Assembly (NCBI RefSeq): GCF_026262505.1 | Contig: NC_067206.1 | Location: 25,373,896-25,437,895, forward strand | Length of the DNA: 64,000 nucleotides | DNA from: Trichomonas vaginalis G3 | Lineage: Eukaryota; Parabasalia; Trichomonadida; Trichomonadidae | Direction: 5' to 3' | Shown: positions 33,114-41,930 of the stretch, in pieces | How the letters are laid out: each line of letters opens with the position of its first letter | How positions within the stretch are numbered: position 1 is the stretch's first letter | Translations under genes and position numbers: made by a program | Notes under the pieces: model-generated | What the model saw: the letters and a program-made list of their open reading frames with translations, nothing else | The model's database searches: none | What the model was told of the DNA's origin: nothing

Positions 33114-34199
33114 TTATTTGGCACAAATAGTTTTTAAGTAATCTCTTACTTTACCTTCTGCAACCATCAGCGCAGTTTTTCCATTATTATTCTTTGCTTC
33201 TTTATTAGCTCCAACTGAGATAAGATATTTAACAACATCAAGATGACCATTTTGTGATGCCCAAATGAGGGGAGTATATCCATAATTATTCCTTGCTTCT
33301 AAATTAGCTCCATTAGAGATAAAATATTTAACAACTTCAAGATAACCATTTTCTGATGCATAAATGAGTGGAGTTTCTCCATATTTATCCTTTGCTTCTT
33401 TATTAGCACCAACTGAGATAAGATATTTAACAAGGCCAAGATGACCATTTATTGATGCTTCAATGAGTGGAGTAGACCCCAATTTATCCTTTTCTTCTTT
33501 GTCACAACCACATTCGATGAGTGATTGAACGAGTCTGAGATTTCCCTTTTCAATTGCAAAATAAAGAACATTCCTCTCAGAATCCCATATAAATTTTTTA
33601 GGAGCAATCTTTTGCCAAAGTCCTGCTTCGATTGATTTTGAAATCATTTCATGGTTTCCTTTCGAAGAAAGTTCATCAAGGAATTTGTAAACAGTTTCAA
33701 AATCATTAGATTCCTTAAGTTCTGTGATTTTAGTTAAAATATCATGTGAATGATTGAAATTTTGATTAGTTACATTGATAGTGGGATCATTGGTCGCATT
33801 CTCACTTACATTTTCAGTTTCATTTTAAAATACTTTGGATTTATCTTGAAATGCTTCTGTTTTATTAGTAGAATAGCTTGTTTCTTTCTCATTATGTTTT
33901 AAAAAATCAATAATACCATCAAATATACTGAATTTCATGTATTTTTTGACAGATTTCAGAACTGAAACGACTTCTTCGAAGTTTTTGATAGTAACATTTG
34001 CTTTTCATGTACAGGTATATAATCCTTTGGCATTGATAGTTGAATGAGATTGTTTCAGAAGAGTAACATATTGATCTGCTGTCAAACGTGTGTATTTCAT
34101 GATTGTTTTGATATATTCGATATCAAATATATCGAAGAAGTTTTCATTATTAATATAATCGCTGATATGAGCAGCAATGTATTCGAAATTCGGATCCAT
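33114..34199 (-). pseudogene. Ankyrin-repeat gene, trichomonad family, two nonsense changes (copy 2)
   Basis: This is a paralogue of the gene at 8177-9264 in the opposite orientation. Residues 1-64 (34199-34005) match the N-terminal domain, and five ankyrin repeats of about 33 residues run from about 33600 to 33140, ending with the shared DYLKTICAK. The reading frame is intact throughout, but two codons that encode residues in copy 1 are stops here: CGA has become TGA near 34006, and CAA has become TAA near 33825. Both are C-to-T changes on the sense strand, while copy 1 is broken differently. Homology extends past the stop codon and for a few dozen bases before the ATG. The gene starts about 780 bases from the hairpin-chain element's far end. 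Confidence 0.8.
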
Positions 34200-34313
34200 G
34201 TCCTATTTCGCTTTTTTAAAAAATTCATAACTTTACAAAAAAAAAAGACCATTAGAGTGCTCAAGTGTACTTATGATATATCATAGAGCGTACTTATAAA
34301 TATTGATGTATAA

Positions 34314-34323
34314 ATTCTAAGTG
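34314..34323 (+). repeat. Target-site duplication, left copy
   Basis: ATTCTAAGTG, identical to 34978-34987 directly after the element. Confidence 0.8.
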
Positions 34324-34977
34324 GAGTGCGGGACAAATTTGCCAAATGTCACTTTTTCAATAACCCTAAATTACGCTTTTCTAATTTTTTTAAAAAAATA
34401 ACCTTAAATTATATTTGAAGAAATTATGTCTATGATATATGTTTTATGCTAGAATCTTGGAGTTTTCATGCACTACACAAGAGCTCCAAGGTTCCAAGAG
34501 TGAATGCTCAATAGCAATTATAGAGATGTACCTTTTCAAAATGACTTTTACTGATTAAATTTAATCAATAGAAGACATTTTGAAAAGGTACCTCTACAAT
34601 TAGATATACAAGAGATTCAAAGTTTCATTTCAGATAGATTTGAAACTTTGAAACTCTTGGTAGATTTTGAGTGAATGCTGACAATCATCTTTGAGAAGGT
34701 TTTCTTAAAGAAAACCTTCTCAAAGAGGTTTCTCAGGAGCCCTGAGGCTCCCTTTCGTAATGATTGGGAGCCTTGGGGCTCCTGAGACGAAGAATGGCTT
34801 CGCCGAATCTTTGATCAGCAGAGGCCAAATGAAAAGGCCTCTGCTGATGGATTCTCAGGAGCCCTGAGGCTCCCTTTCGTAATGATTGGGAGCCTTGGGG
34901 CTCCTGCAGCAGAGTATCGCTCCGCTCCATTAATTTTTTTTAAAAAAAGTGCCGTGTGGCAAATTTGTCCTGTTCCC
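34324..34977. mobile_element. MULE-like non-autonomous TIR element made of hairpins
   Basis: The element is flanked by a perfect 10-base direct repeat, ATTCTAAGTG (34314-34323 and 34978-34987). Its ends share an inverted core GGACAAATTTGCCA followed by a related CACTTTTT. A duplication of 9-10 bases with TIRs of this kind fits Mutator-like elements, which T. vaginalis is known to carry. There is no transposase. The interior is a row of at least seven inverted repeats, several GC-rich in an AT-rich genome: 34456-34490, 34521-34595, 34609-34659, 34689-34725, 34731-34787, 34814-34848 and 34853-34905. The fifth and seventh are near-identical copies of a 50-base unit. The left TIR holds GTCACTTTTT, identical to gene initiators in this window. 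Confidence 0.75.
34731..34905. repeat. Two copies of a GC-rich hairpin unit around a third hairpin
   Basis: Units at 34731-34783 and 34853-34905 each fold as AGGAGCCCTGAGGCTCCC paired with GGGAGCCTTGGGGCTCCT around an 11-13-base loop containing CGTAATGATT. Between them is a perfect 13-base stem (ATCAGCAGAGGCC at 34814-34826 with its complement at 34836-34848). Confidence 0.85.
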
Positions 34978-34987
34978 ATTCTAAGTG
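34978..34987 (+). repeat. Target-site duplication, right copy
   Basis: ATTCTAAGTG, identical to 34314-34323 directly before the element. Confidence 0.8.
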
Positions 34988-35093
34988 TAAATTTGATATC
35001 ATTCGTGTAACAATGTATTTCCTATTATATAGGTTGATAAAATTCAGAGATAAAACTTAGCATATATCAAAATAAACAACAAAAGTATTTAAT

Positions 35094-36524
35094 TTAATTT
35101 GGTGTCGTAAGTCTAATAAGATGTTTTGCCATTTTCTGGCAAGATAAACTCCTAAAGTTAGTTGTCAAGTACTCACCAATTTTCATAGAAGTAAATCGAT
35201 CTTGGCATTTTTTATAAACGCAAAGGTCAATTGCAAGTCTAATAGCGGAATCAACATTTTCACCGCCACCTGTTATAATATCATACAATGTTTTACACAT
35301 AGGAATCATTTCTCTAGTGAAACAAAACTTTGATATTGTATCAATCATAAGGATTGAGAGATATTCAGACTTCTTATTCTGTAGAACATCGCACCTTGCC
35401 AAATAGTTTGCGAAAAATTCACCAGCAGACAAGATATCTACTATCTCGGCAACTAAATCAACTCTTCTGACTATTTTTGAGAGGGCTGTCAAAGTTTTTA
35501 CATCGGCCTTTTCAGACATGTTTACCATGAAATCAGTGAAATATTCACATCTTCCGATATCATGTCTTAGTGCTTGATGACTAAATACTACAAGGAACAG
35601 CAAAAAAGTATCAGAAGTTGTTGGCAACTTGAGAGACATCCATTCTGAATTATCAACCATATATTTGGCAATATTTCTTTGTTCTGCAAGCCGCAGAAGC
35701 ACCAAAGTAGCTTTTTTATCCTTTTCTGCACACAGAGCAAGGTTGCTAATAAGTCTTTGAGGAACAACAGCTGAAGAAAACAATGGTGCAACTAATAAGA
35801 AATCAATTGCCGCTTGGTAGACTTCTGGATGCCTTATATGCATGGAAGTTTCATTAAATGGCATGGCAATATCTTCACGAAGCGTAGCAATGAGAGATAA
35901 CCCTGCGTATGCTGAATTAATCGTTTCTGCATCATCTGCAAGTAACAGAGGTAATAAACAATTGTATATATCTATTTCTCGCTGCTCACGGATTGATGGG
36001 TATTGATTTGCTAAGTATGTAAGCAATCTTGCATATGTAGTTCCGGCTTCTGGAACTTGAAATCTGCTTGCTCCATCAAATAATGTATTAACTATGTAAA
36101 TTTGATAATCTTGATTCGAATATGATTGCAATAAATTGGATATAATTATTAAAGCTTTATTTGGTCGACGAACAATCATTCTACCGAATAAATCAACAAC
36201 AGTTTTAGTAAATGCTTTCGGATCGACAAGTGATATTTCGTATAAAACTTCAAGAAGATAATCTGTTAAATTTCGCTGATGAAAAGGCAAAAATTGTGTA
36301 TATCCATGACGTGTAAAGAATAATGTATATGATTCAGATTGATGAAATAGAATCGCAAGTGTGTTTAATATCTCTTTTCCTATTTTTTCTGGTATTACAC
36401 CGAGGAAATGACAGACAGTGCCTTGAAAAAAGTCTTCCATCCTGTCAGCTGGAAGGTCAGCTCTTGCATCTTGTAAAGCTTGAAGAAAAACATTGGATTT
36501 ATAATCACGAAAAGGACCTTTCAT
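35094..36524 (-). CDS. Helical-repeat (ARM/HEAT-like) protein, unknown function
   Basis: The gene encodes about 476 residues from the ATG at 36524 (MKGPFRDYKSNVF). The same frame extends 37 codons further upstream, past an ATG at 36569, but that part is Phe/Tyr/Lys-rich, low-complexity in look and runs into the promoter of divergent RPB9, so the shorter start is preferred. The protein is almost entirely alpha-helical, with Leu-rich helices in pairs of about 40 residues, as in armadillo or HEAT repeats. Some trichomonad TKL-type kinases carry a similar helical region, but there is no kinase domain here. There is no signal peptide or membrane segment. The exact start is uncertain. Confidence 0.7.
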   Translation of the reverse strand: MKGPFRDYKSNVFLQALQDARADLPADRMEDFFQGTVCHFLGVIPEKIGKEILNTLAILFHQSESYTLFFTRHGYTQFLPFHQRNLTDYLLEVLYEISLVDPKAFTKTVVDLFGRMIVRRPNKALIIISNLLQSYSNQDYQIYIVNTLFDGASRFQVPEAGTTYARLLTYLANQYPSIREQREIDIYNCLLPLLLADDAETINSAYAGLSLIATLREDIAMPFNETSMHIRHPEVYQAAIDFLLVAPLFSSAVVPQRLISNLALCAEKDKKATLVLLRLAEQRNIAKYMVDNSEWMSLKLPTTSDTFLLFLVVFSHQALRHDIGRCEYFTDFMVNMSEKADVKTLTALSKIVRRVDLVAEIVDILSAGEFFANYLARCDVLQNKKSEYLSILMIDTISKFCFTREMIPMCKTLYDIITGGGENVDSAIRLAIDLCVYKKCQDRFTSMKIGEYLTTNFRSLSCQKMAKHLIRLTTPN

Positions 36525-36583
36525 TATTTTATAAAAAAAACGCCTAAAATTTTTGTAAACAAAATACATTATTTTTTGAATGG

Positions 36584-36594
36584 AAAAACGTGAC
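36584..36594 (+). promoter_or_regulatory. GTGAC/A-run motif between divergent genes
   Basis: AAAAACGTGAC lies 14 bases before the RPB9 ATG and about 60 bases before the minus-strand ATG at 36524. It could serve either or both genes. Confidence 0.35.
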
Positions 36595-36607
36595 AATTTG
36601 TTTAGAT

Positions 36608-37060
36608 ATGGAATTTGATGAGGAAACGACTGCAACCCAGTTACCTGGCTTCCAGAAGGAAAATCGTACAGGTGCCAAGGTTTACTTTTGCAGTGAATGC
36701 CAATCTGTCCTTACACCACGTGTTTTCAAAAAGGAAAATGGTGAGGCTGGAAAATTAGAGTTCTATTGCGCTCAATGCAATCGTTCTGAGTATTTCGATG
36801 ATAACTTGGTTTACGTTAACATTCTAAAGCGTGATGCTTCAAGCGTTTCTGCAACCAAAGTTCTTACATCCGATCCAACGCTTCACAGGTGGACAGTTTT
36901 CTGCAATAACTGCAGAAAGTACGAAGAGCATGTTATTTTCAATGCTCCTACACTTGCTGGTGAAGAAACAATGACACAACTTAAGCAATGCTGCGTTTGC
37001 AGTGTTCAAACACCTGTTACAGAAGATGATAGAAGAAATCAAATGAGACCTTCCAATTAA
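36608..37060 (+). CDS. RPB9: RNA polymerase II subunit RPB9
   Basis: The gene encodes 150 residues (human 125, yeast 122), with a longer N-terminus. RPB9 sits on the polymerase jaw and affects start-site choice and transcript cleavage. The first zinc ribbon is YFCSECQSVLTPR near residue 27 with FYCAQCNRSEYF near residue 53. The linker holds SDPTLHRW, matching the family's D-x-T-L-x-R. The second ribbon is VFCNNCRKYEEHVIFNAP near residue 103 and LKQCCVCS near residue 130. The second ribbon lacks the usual W-x-x of the family's CGHRW end, so RPC11/TFIIS-like relatives were considered; the first ribbon and linker favour RPB9. The start at 36608 is the first ATG; the frame is open six codons upstream without one. 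Confidence 0.85.
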   Translation: MEFDEETTATQLPGFQKENRTGAKVYFCSECQSVLTPRVFKKENGEAGKLEFYCAQCNRSEYFDDNLVYVNILKRDASSVSATKVLTSDPTLHRWTVFCNNCRKYEEHVIFNAPTLAGEETMTQLKQCCVCSVQTPVTEDDRRNQMRPSN

Positions 37061-37670
37061 ATAAAGTATACAAGAATAAAAAATTATTTATAAATGTTTC
37101 CTCAATTCACGAGTTTTTAAATGAACTTACCTCAATAGGAATCTCACATTAATAAGGAATTATTGGAAATGTTACTGAAATCGTGTTTCTCATTTTTATA
37201 TTTCTTTTATGATCAAGAAGAAGAGGTATGATATAGGAAGTTATGATATTCTGTGAAAGGAACCGACCATTCCTGTTTATATTTCATTATAATTCATATT
37301 TTTTATAGATTTATAGAGGATAGTGAAATTGTGGTCATTAATAGTCAGTATTCTTAGACTAACAGTATTTCCAGGAGTAATGAAATTCGGTTTTGTTATG
37401 TATTTCTCTATGAATAATTGCGGACTTTAAATAACATGACTACGGTCTTTTTATATTCTCTTATATATGTGTAATTTAATGCTGTTTTACCAGAGCTATC
37501 TTTTCCATCAACATCAGTTCGTTTCAAAATAATGTACGTCAAGTTGAAAATCATGACATGTTTTACAAATCAAATGGTCCCTTAAGATGTTCCTAATCAT
37601 CCTCTAATCAAATTATATATGCTTACTACTACAATTCCATACTCTTTCAGTTTATTTTTTATTATTGAAA
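37061..37670. other. Intergenic region with an ankyrin relic
   Basis: About 610 bases. A degraded ankyrin repeat on the minus strand (about 37420-37545) is listed separately. Nothing else is recognised. Confidence 0.45.
37420..37545 (-). pseudogene. Ankyrin-repeat relic
   Basis: Read on the minus strand the sequence gives DVDGKDSSGKTALNYTYIRE and continues to a stop, close to the trichomonad ankyrin consensus D-x-x-G-K-T-A-L-x-x-A. It is too short for a gene and has no start. It is probably the last repeat of a lost gene. Confidence 0.5.
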
Positions 37671-37910
37671 ATGGATGAAGAAACTCTTTGGAGATCACGC
37701 ATTCTTGAAGAACGAGCAAATGAATTAATAGAATACAAAATGACAGCTTCTGAGCAAGTGGAGTCACAAATTGAAAGAGTTAAAGGAACACTTGAAAGAC
37801 AATTACGCGCGAATCAAGCTTATCGAGAACATATCAAATCCTTAGATCAAGAAATCAAACAATTAAAGGAGATAATAAATTCTTTTGGAAATAACGAAGA
37901 AGAAATGTAG
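37671..37910 (+). CDS. Small coiled-coil protein
   Basis: The gene encodes 79 residues (MDEETLWRSRILEERANELI...). It is predicted to be one continuous coiled coil from residue 10 to 70 with heptad hydrophobics (I, L, V) and many Glu, Arg and Gln. The end is acidic (NNEEEM). No family is recognised. The frame is open two codons upstream but without another ATG. A small cytoskeletal or complex-assembly subunit is possible. The neighbours give no clue. Confidence 0.5.
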   Translation: MDEETLWRSRILEERANELIEYKMTASEQVESQIERVKGTLERQLRANQAYREHIKSLDQEIKQLKEIINSFGNNEEEM

Positions 37911-38240
37911 ATTGATTTTATTAATATTATTATCAAAAAAATACATCGTTGATTAACTACTTTTTGTCATTCATAACTCTAGAAACTGAAGTAGACAGAG
38001 TTCGAAAGTGATTAATTTGAAACAAACTTTATAATTTTTTTTATTGTTTCAAATTAACTGTCGCGTTAATACATAGCTTGAGAAAGATGAAAAAATTTAG
38101 AATCAGATACAAAAGTACTAATAATTCATACTTAATACCATAATTGTAACAAAAATTTTTTTATAAAAGGAAATAATATTGATGATTTGTTAAAAATAAG
38201 GCAAAATAAACATAATTGTTTAGTGATTCATATTAATAAT

Positions 38241-38516
38241 GGGGAGAAGCTTCCTAAACTTTTTAATCCCATAAATATGGTCATTATCTGGAATAAAGAG
38301 TTAAGCGTCATATGTCACTTTTTGTACTAAGGAAACATCGACTTTATGCGTTATGACTTTTCGATGAGGAAACAAGTGTTCACGTATTATAAACTTCCTT
38401 ATTCCAATAAACCGACCCTAAACATAATTAATTCTAAGCATGATAATGGTCTCTTTTCTATGATAACCAAATCAATTTGGTTATCATAGTAAAGCACCAA
38501 AAACTGGAATAGGAAT
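38241..38516 (+). repeat. Left 276-bp terminal inverted repeat
   Basis: Reverse complement of 39725-40000 with no difference seen. It contains an inward initiator-like motif near 38313 and a palindrome at 38458-38489. Confidence 0.85.
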
Positions 38517-39724
38517 CGGCAATATGGAATCATGAAGCAACTCGGATAAAATAAATATGGAACATTCATACATCCATTCCCTATTTTTAACCATATTATA
38601 TTTTCAAACAAAATTCTCGTACTATTTTCAATAAAATTTGCATAACCTTGTTATTACTCTTAGGCGAAAGATGATTTTAATGTTAATTTTATAGAAGAAC
38701 TTTTAATGCATAATAAAATAACCATTTCCTATAAATTTAGACTTAAAACGGTGACAATAAACAAGTTTTAGTCTAGAAATTAATTTTCTACTACTATAAA
38801 TGCATCTTTATCTTTAATTAGAAAAAAATTTATCAATTTTATTATCCAGATGAAAAAAGAAGTGACATATGATATTTTATCTAATTTAAAATCTTTTATT
38901 GATTGTTTTTAAAAACTTTGCATTTTGTATGAGTATTTCATGTTTAAATCAGTATAAATACGCAAAATACTTATGAAATTCCAGCTGTTATTCAGTACTA
39001 TTCATTTTTCAGCAATCATTAACTGTGGAAGAGTATGGCAAACGTTCGATAATGATCATGTATACTCAGATCATCAAGAATGAATTAAAGTCAATGCAGG
39101 GAAATGGATAATCCGAATAAAAACCCCAAAAAGGAAAAAGATATTATATGAACGTCTCACAAATGGTTAGTACTAAGCTCTTTCCTGATGATTGAATATT
39201 CTTTCATATTTTTGTATATTGTAAGGGATTTTCTCCCCAAATATATAATACCTTCCTTATAAACGATCTACTTTCTTTGAATACAAGTATAATTTTACAT
39301 TTTAGGAAAAAAATTTATTTTTTCAAATTTATCTTATAACGATAAAGATTTATATATGTGTGTGTCAATATAGGCTTTAGTGGTATAAAATTGAGTAGAT
39401 TTTGTTTTATTTTGAGTAAAAAATTCAAAAAATACTACCTCATTTTGCGTGCAAAGGAATAGCCAGAGCTATTTAATAACATTTTACGAATGAACTATGG
39501 AATTACTATAACTTTTGAAGAAATTTCAAAGTTAATAGAAGATTGTATTTTAGAAATCAGCTAAAAGAATGATGTGCATGCATCAAGCGTTAAAGTATCC
39601 TAATCAGAATATAGTAATATACAATGATTAGCAAAGCAGATTTGAATCGGCAAGAAGAGTTGCTTAAAAAATCAGTTGAGTCTTCTCTAGTTTCCACAAT
39701 GCCTATTCCTGTTTAAGTGCGGTT

Positions 39725-40000
39725 ATTCCTATTCCAGTTTTTGGTGCTTTACTATGATAACCAAATTGATTTGGTTATCATAGAAAAGAGACCATTATCA
39801 TGCTTAGAATTAATTATGTTTAGGGTCGGTTTATTGGAATAAGGAAGTTTATAATACGTGAACACTTGTTTCCTCATCGAAAAGTCATAACGCATAAAGT
39901 CGATGTTTCCTTAGTACAAAAAGTGACATATGACGCTTAACTCTTTATTCCAGATAATGACCATATTTATGGGATTAAAAAGTTTAGGAAGCTTCTCCCC
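39725..40000 (-). repeat. Right 276-bp terminal inverted repeat
   Basis: Reverse complement of 38241-38516. Its outer end is 45 bases from the stop of the Pmp-like gene. Confidence 0.85.
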
Positions 40001-40045
40001 AATAATTTTTTTTCTTGTTGACAAATAAAAAAATAAAAATGATGA

Positions 40046-41920
40046 TCACTCTAATTCTTTGACGTCTTTCACGTCAAAGAAAACTTCGACCCCTTCTTCT
40101 TCGAAGTCTTTCTTGAACGGATCATCATCTCCAACGAAACTTGTAGTCCATAATGGGTTATCATTAGTGATTGTGTTAGAAGTAGTTGGAGCTATTGTAA
40201 CAGTTTCTTCAACCATTTCGACAGTTGAATTAGATTCTTCGTCCTCTTTCTTCTTCTTAGCGACAACAAACCAAATAAGTAATGCAGCGGCGACAAGTAA
40301 AATAATACCTGCAACGACACCGATGATGATGTACATCGTATTGCTCTTTGGAGGTGCTGGTGTTTCTTCAATGGCCAAGTTAACAGTAGATTCAATAACA
40401 ACAACAGTAACAATTGTGAATTCACCAGTAATTTCAGTTGTAATGTAATATGGACGGTTATCTGGATCGTAAGAAACAACAATTGTGTTAATTTTTGTTG
40501 TTGTGATGTTTGAGTATGTTTCGATCTTTGTGACTGTCTCCTTTCCTTTCTGTCCAGGCTTTGGAGTTATGATTGGGATTGGAGTTCTTGCTGGAGGTGG
40601 TGGAACTGGTGTTGCAACAGTTGGAGGTGAAGCTGGTTCACTTGGCGGATTGACATTTTCAGGAATGACTTTTAGTTTGGTTGTTGGGAATGTAATATGT
40701 GATTCAGTTGTTGGAAGAGGAAGTTTGGTAATTGGAGTTGCAACATATGTGTATGGTGTAGGGTCAGGAATACCTGAAGTGGCTCTGTCATCTCCTGTAT
40801 TAGATTGCTTAGCAAATGAATGAACTGTTTGAGAATTGGAGTTGTTATCTTCTCCAGTACAACCAGAAAGATCACCATTAAGAAGCTCGTAGTTGTAGAA
40901 GATAGAGAGTTTGCGGGCGCTTCTGGCGATCTTATGAACATCCATACCATCCTTGTTTGAAAAGTAAGTAACATCACCATCTAAAAGAACGTTATCACCA
41001 GAATTTGTATTTGTGGGATTGAATGTGTCTCCACTTGTAACAGTATTTCCTTTAAAGCAGACACCTGAGGTTTCTAATCTAAGTGTACTTTCTGGTTCAA
41101 TCGAAGTAAAGAGAATGGCACCACCGCCACGAGCACTGAATCTGGAAAATCCAGTTGATTTCGTGTTATATTTTCGATTAAGAGTATTGCTTTCTAATCT
41201 AACATCAAAATCAGTATTTCTTCTTGTAACGTCGACCGTATTAGTTTTGAAATGGCCTCCTTTTATTAAAAGTTCGGTTTGCATGCAGTAAATAGCACCA
41301 CCACCTAACTCTGCCTTGTTTCCATCAAAAGTTGTGCCATCAATTTGGCTGTGGGCTGCATTAGAGAAGCAAAGGGCTCCACCAACGTCATGGGCGGTAT
41401 TTCTTGTAAATTGACATGCATCCAGTTTGAGATACTGCTGTGAAATATCGATGTTACTTTCTTCTGATATGCCTTGAAAATAAAAGGCTCCGCCAAATTT
41501 ATGAGCCATATTTCCAGTAAATAAAGTTTCTTTAAAGTAAGCTTTGCAAGCAATAAAGCAAATACCGCCTCCAATTGATGCTTCGTTGTTTGCAAATGTG
41601 GAGTTATCACCTGTAGTAGTTGTAGTCGAAATTTGAGAATGTGAGGCATAAAGAGCTCCACCACTAGCTGAAGAGATACTGGAACCGAAAGCATAGTTAC
41701 CAGTAAAAGTGGCCTTCTTTAATGTAATTGTGCAATGAAAGTATTCATTAGATCTGAAGGAACTTGAAAAACCTCCACTAATTTCTACATCTCTATTGAA
41801 GTATTCTAAAAATTTCGAAATGTTTTGATCTTTCTGTAGAATATTAGTTTGAAATGCTGGACCCTGTACCTGCACGTGGCCACCAGCAGCATGAGCAGAA
41901 ATAACAAAATATAAAAGCAT
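40046..41920 (-). CDS. Pmp-like (chlamydial polymorphic membrane protein-like) surface protein
   Basis: The gene encodes 624 residues. It begins with a short hydrophobic leader (MLLYFVISAHAAGG) fitting a signal peptide. Residues 30-300 contain repeated GGA(I/L) and F-x-x-N pairs (ASGGALYAS, FTGNMAHKFGGAFYF, FDGNKAELGGGAIYC), the hallmark of Pmp beta-helix repeats. A Pro/Thr/Ser-rich stalk follows (residues 350-470), then a short conserved-looking domain, one membrane segment (IIIGVVAGIILLVAAALLIWFVVA) near residue 555, a basic stop-transfer (KKKKE) and an acidic tail of about 60 residues. T. vaginalis is known to encode a Pmp family of this layout, placed at the cell surface and proposed to help host contact; lateral origin from bacteria has been suggested. 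It is intact. Confidence 0.85.
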   Translation of the reverse strand: MLLYFVISAHAAGGHVQVQGPAFQTNILQKDQNISKFLEYFNRDVEISGGFSSSFRSNEYFHCTITLKKATFTGNYAFGSSISSASGGALYASHSQISTTTTTGDNSTFANNEASIGGGICFIACKAYFKETLFTGNMAHKFGGAFYFQGISEESNIDISQQYLKLDACQFTRNTAHDVGGALCFSNAAHSQIDGTTFDGNKAELGGGAIYCMQTELLIKGGHFKTNTVDVTRRNTDFDVRLESNTLNRKYNTKSTGFSRFSARGGGAILFTSIEPESTLRLETSGVCFKGNTVTSGDTFNPTNTNSGDNVLLDGDVTYFSNKDGMDVHKIARSARKLSIFYNYELLNGDLSGCTGEDNNSNSQTVHSFAKQSNTGDDRATSGIPDPTPYTYVATPITKLPLPTTESHITFPTTKLKVIPENVNPPSEPASPPTVATPVPPPPARTPIPIITPKPGQKGKETVTKIETYSNITTTKINTIVVSYDPDNRPYYITTEITGEFTIVTVVVIESTVNLAIEETPAPPKSNTMYIIIGVVAGIILLVAAALLIWFVVAKKKKEDEESNSTVEMVEETVTIAPTTSNTITNDNPLWTTSFVGDDDPFKKDFEEEGVEVFFDVKDVKELE

Positions 41921-41930
41921 GAAGGGTGCA

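Larger units (their letters stand above)
34200..35093. other. Intergenic region occupied by a hairpin-chain TIR element
   Basis: Most of this 894-base gap is the element at 34324-34977. The flanks of about 120 bases on each side are AT-rich and unremarkable. Confidence 0.6.
38241..40000. mobile_element. Non-autonomous element with identical 276-bp inverted ends
   Basis: Arms at 38241-38516 and 39725-40000 are inverted copies that appear identical by eye over all 276 bases. They flank 1208 bases of AT-rich sequence with no long ORF. Both sides carry AATAAT (38235-38240 and 40001-40006), a 6-base target duplication. Each arm starts GGGGAGAAGC at its outer end and contains GTCACTTTTTG reading inward, plus a 32-base palindrome (38458-38489 on the left). 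A 6-base duplication with TIRs of hundreds of bases is seen in Polintons, but the ends do not start with AG as Polintons do and no Polinton gene is present, so the superfamily is left open. Identical arms suggest a young insertion or recent conversion between arms. Confidence 0.8.
37911..40045. other. 2.1-kb gene-free region containing a long-TIR element
   Basis: The element at 38241-40000 fills most of this gap. The 330 bases before it are AT-rich and empty, and it ends 45 bases before the 3' end of the Pmp-like gene. Confidence 0.6.

Noticed and set aside
34731-34905. Repeat-spacer-repeat pattern resembling a CRISPR array
   Set aside because: Only two repeat copies, each a hairpin, inside a eukaryotic transposable element; there are no cas genes.
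34733-34930. 65-codon minus-strand ORF across the GC-rich hairpins
   Set aside because: It lies wholly inside the hairpin element, and its two similar peptide halves are just translations of the duplicated 50-base unit.
38399-38611. 70-codon minus-strand ORF
   Set aside because: It straddles the inner edge of the 276-bp arm; no family or start signal.
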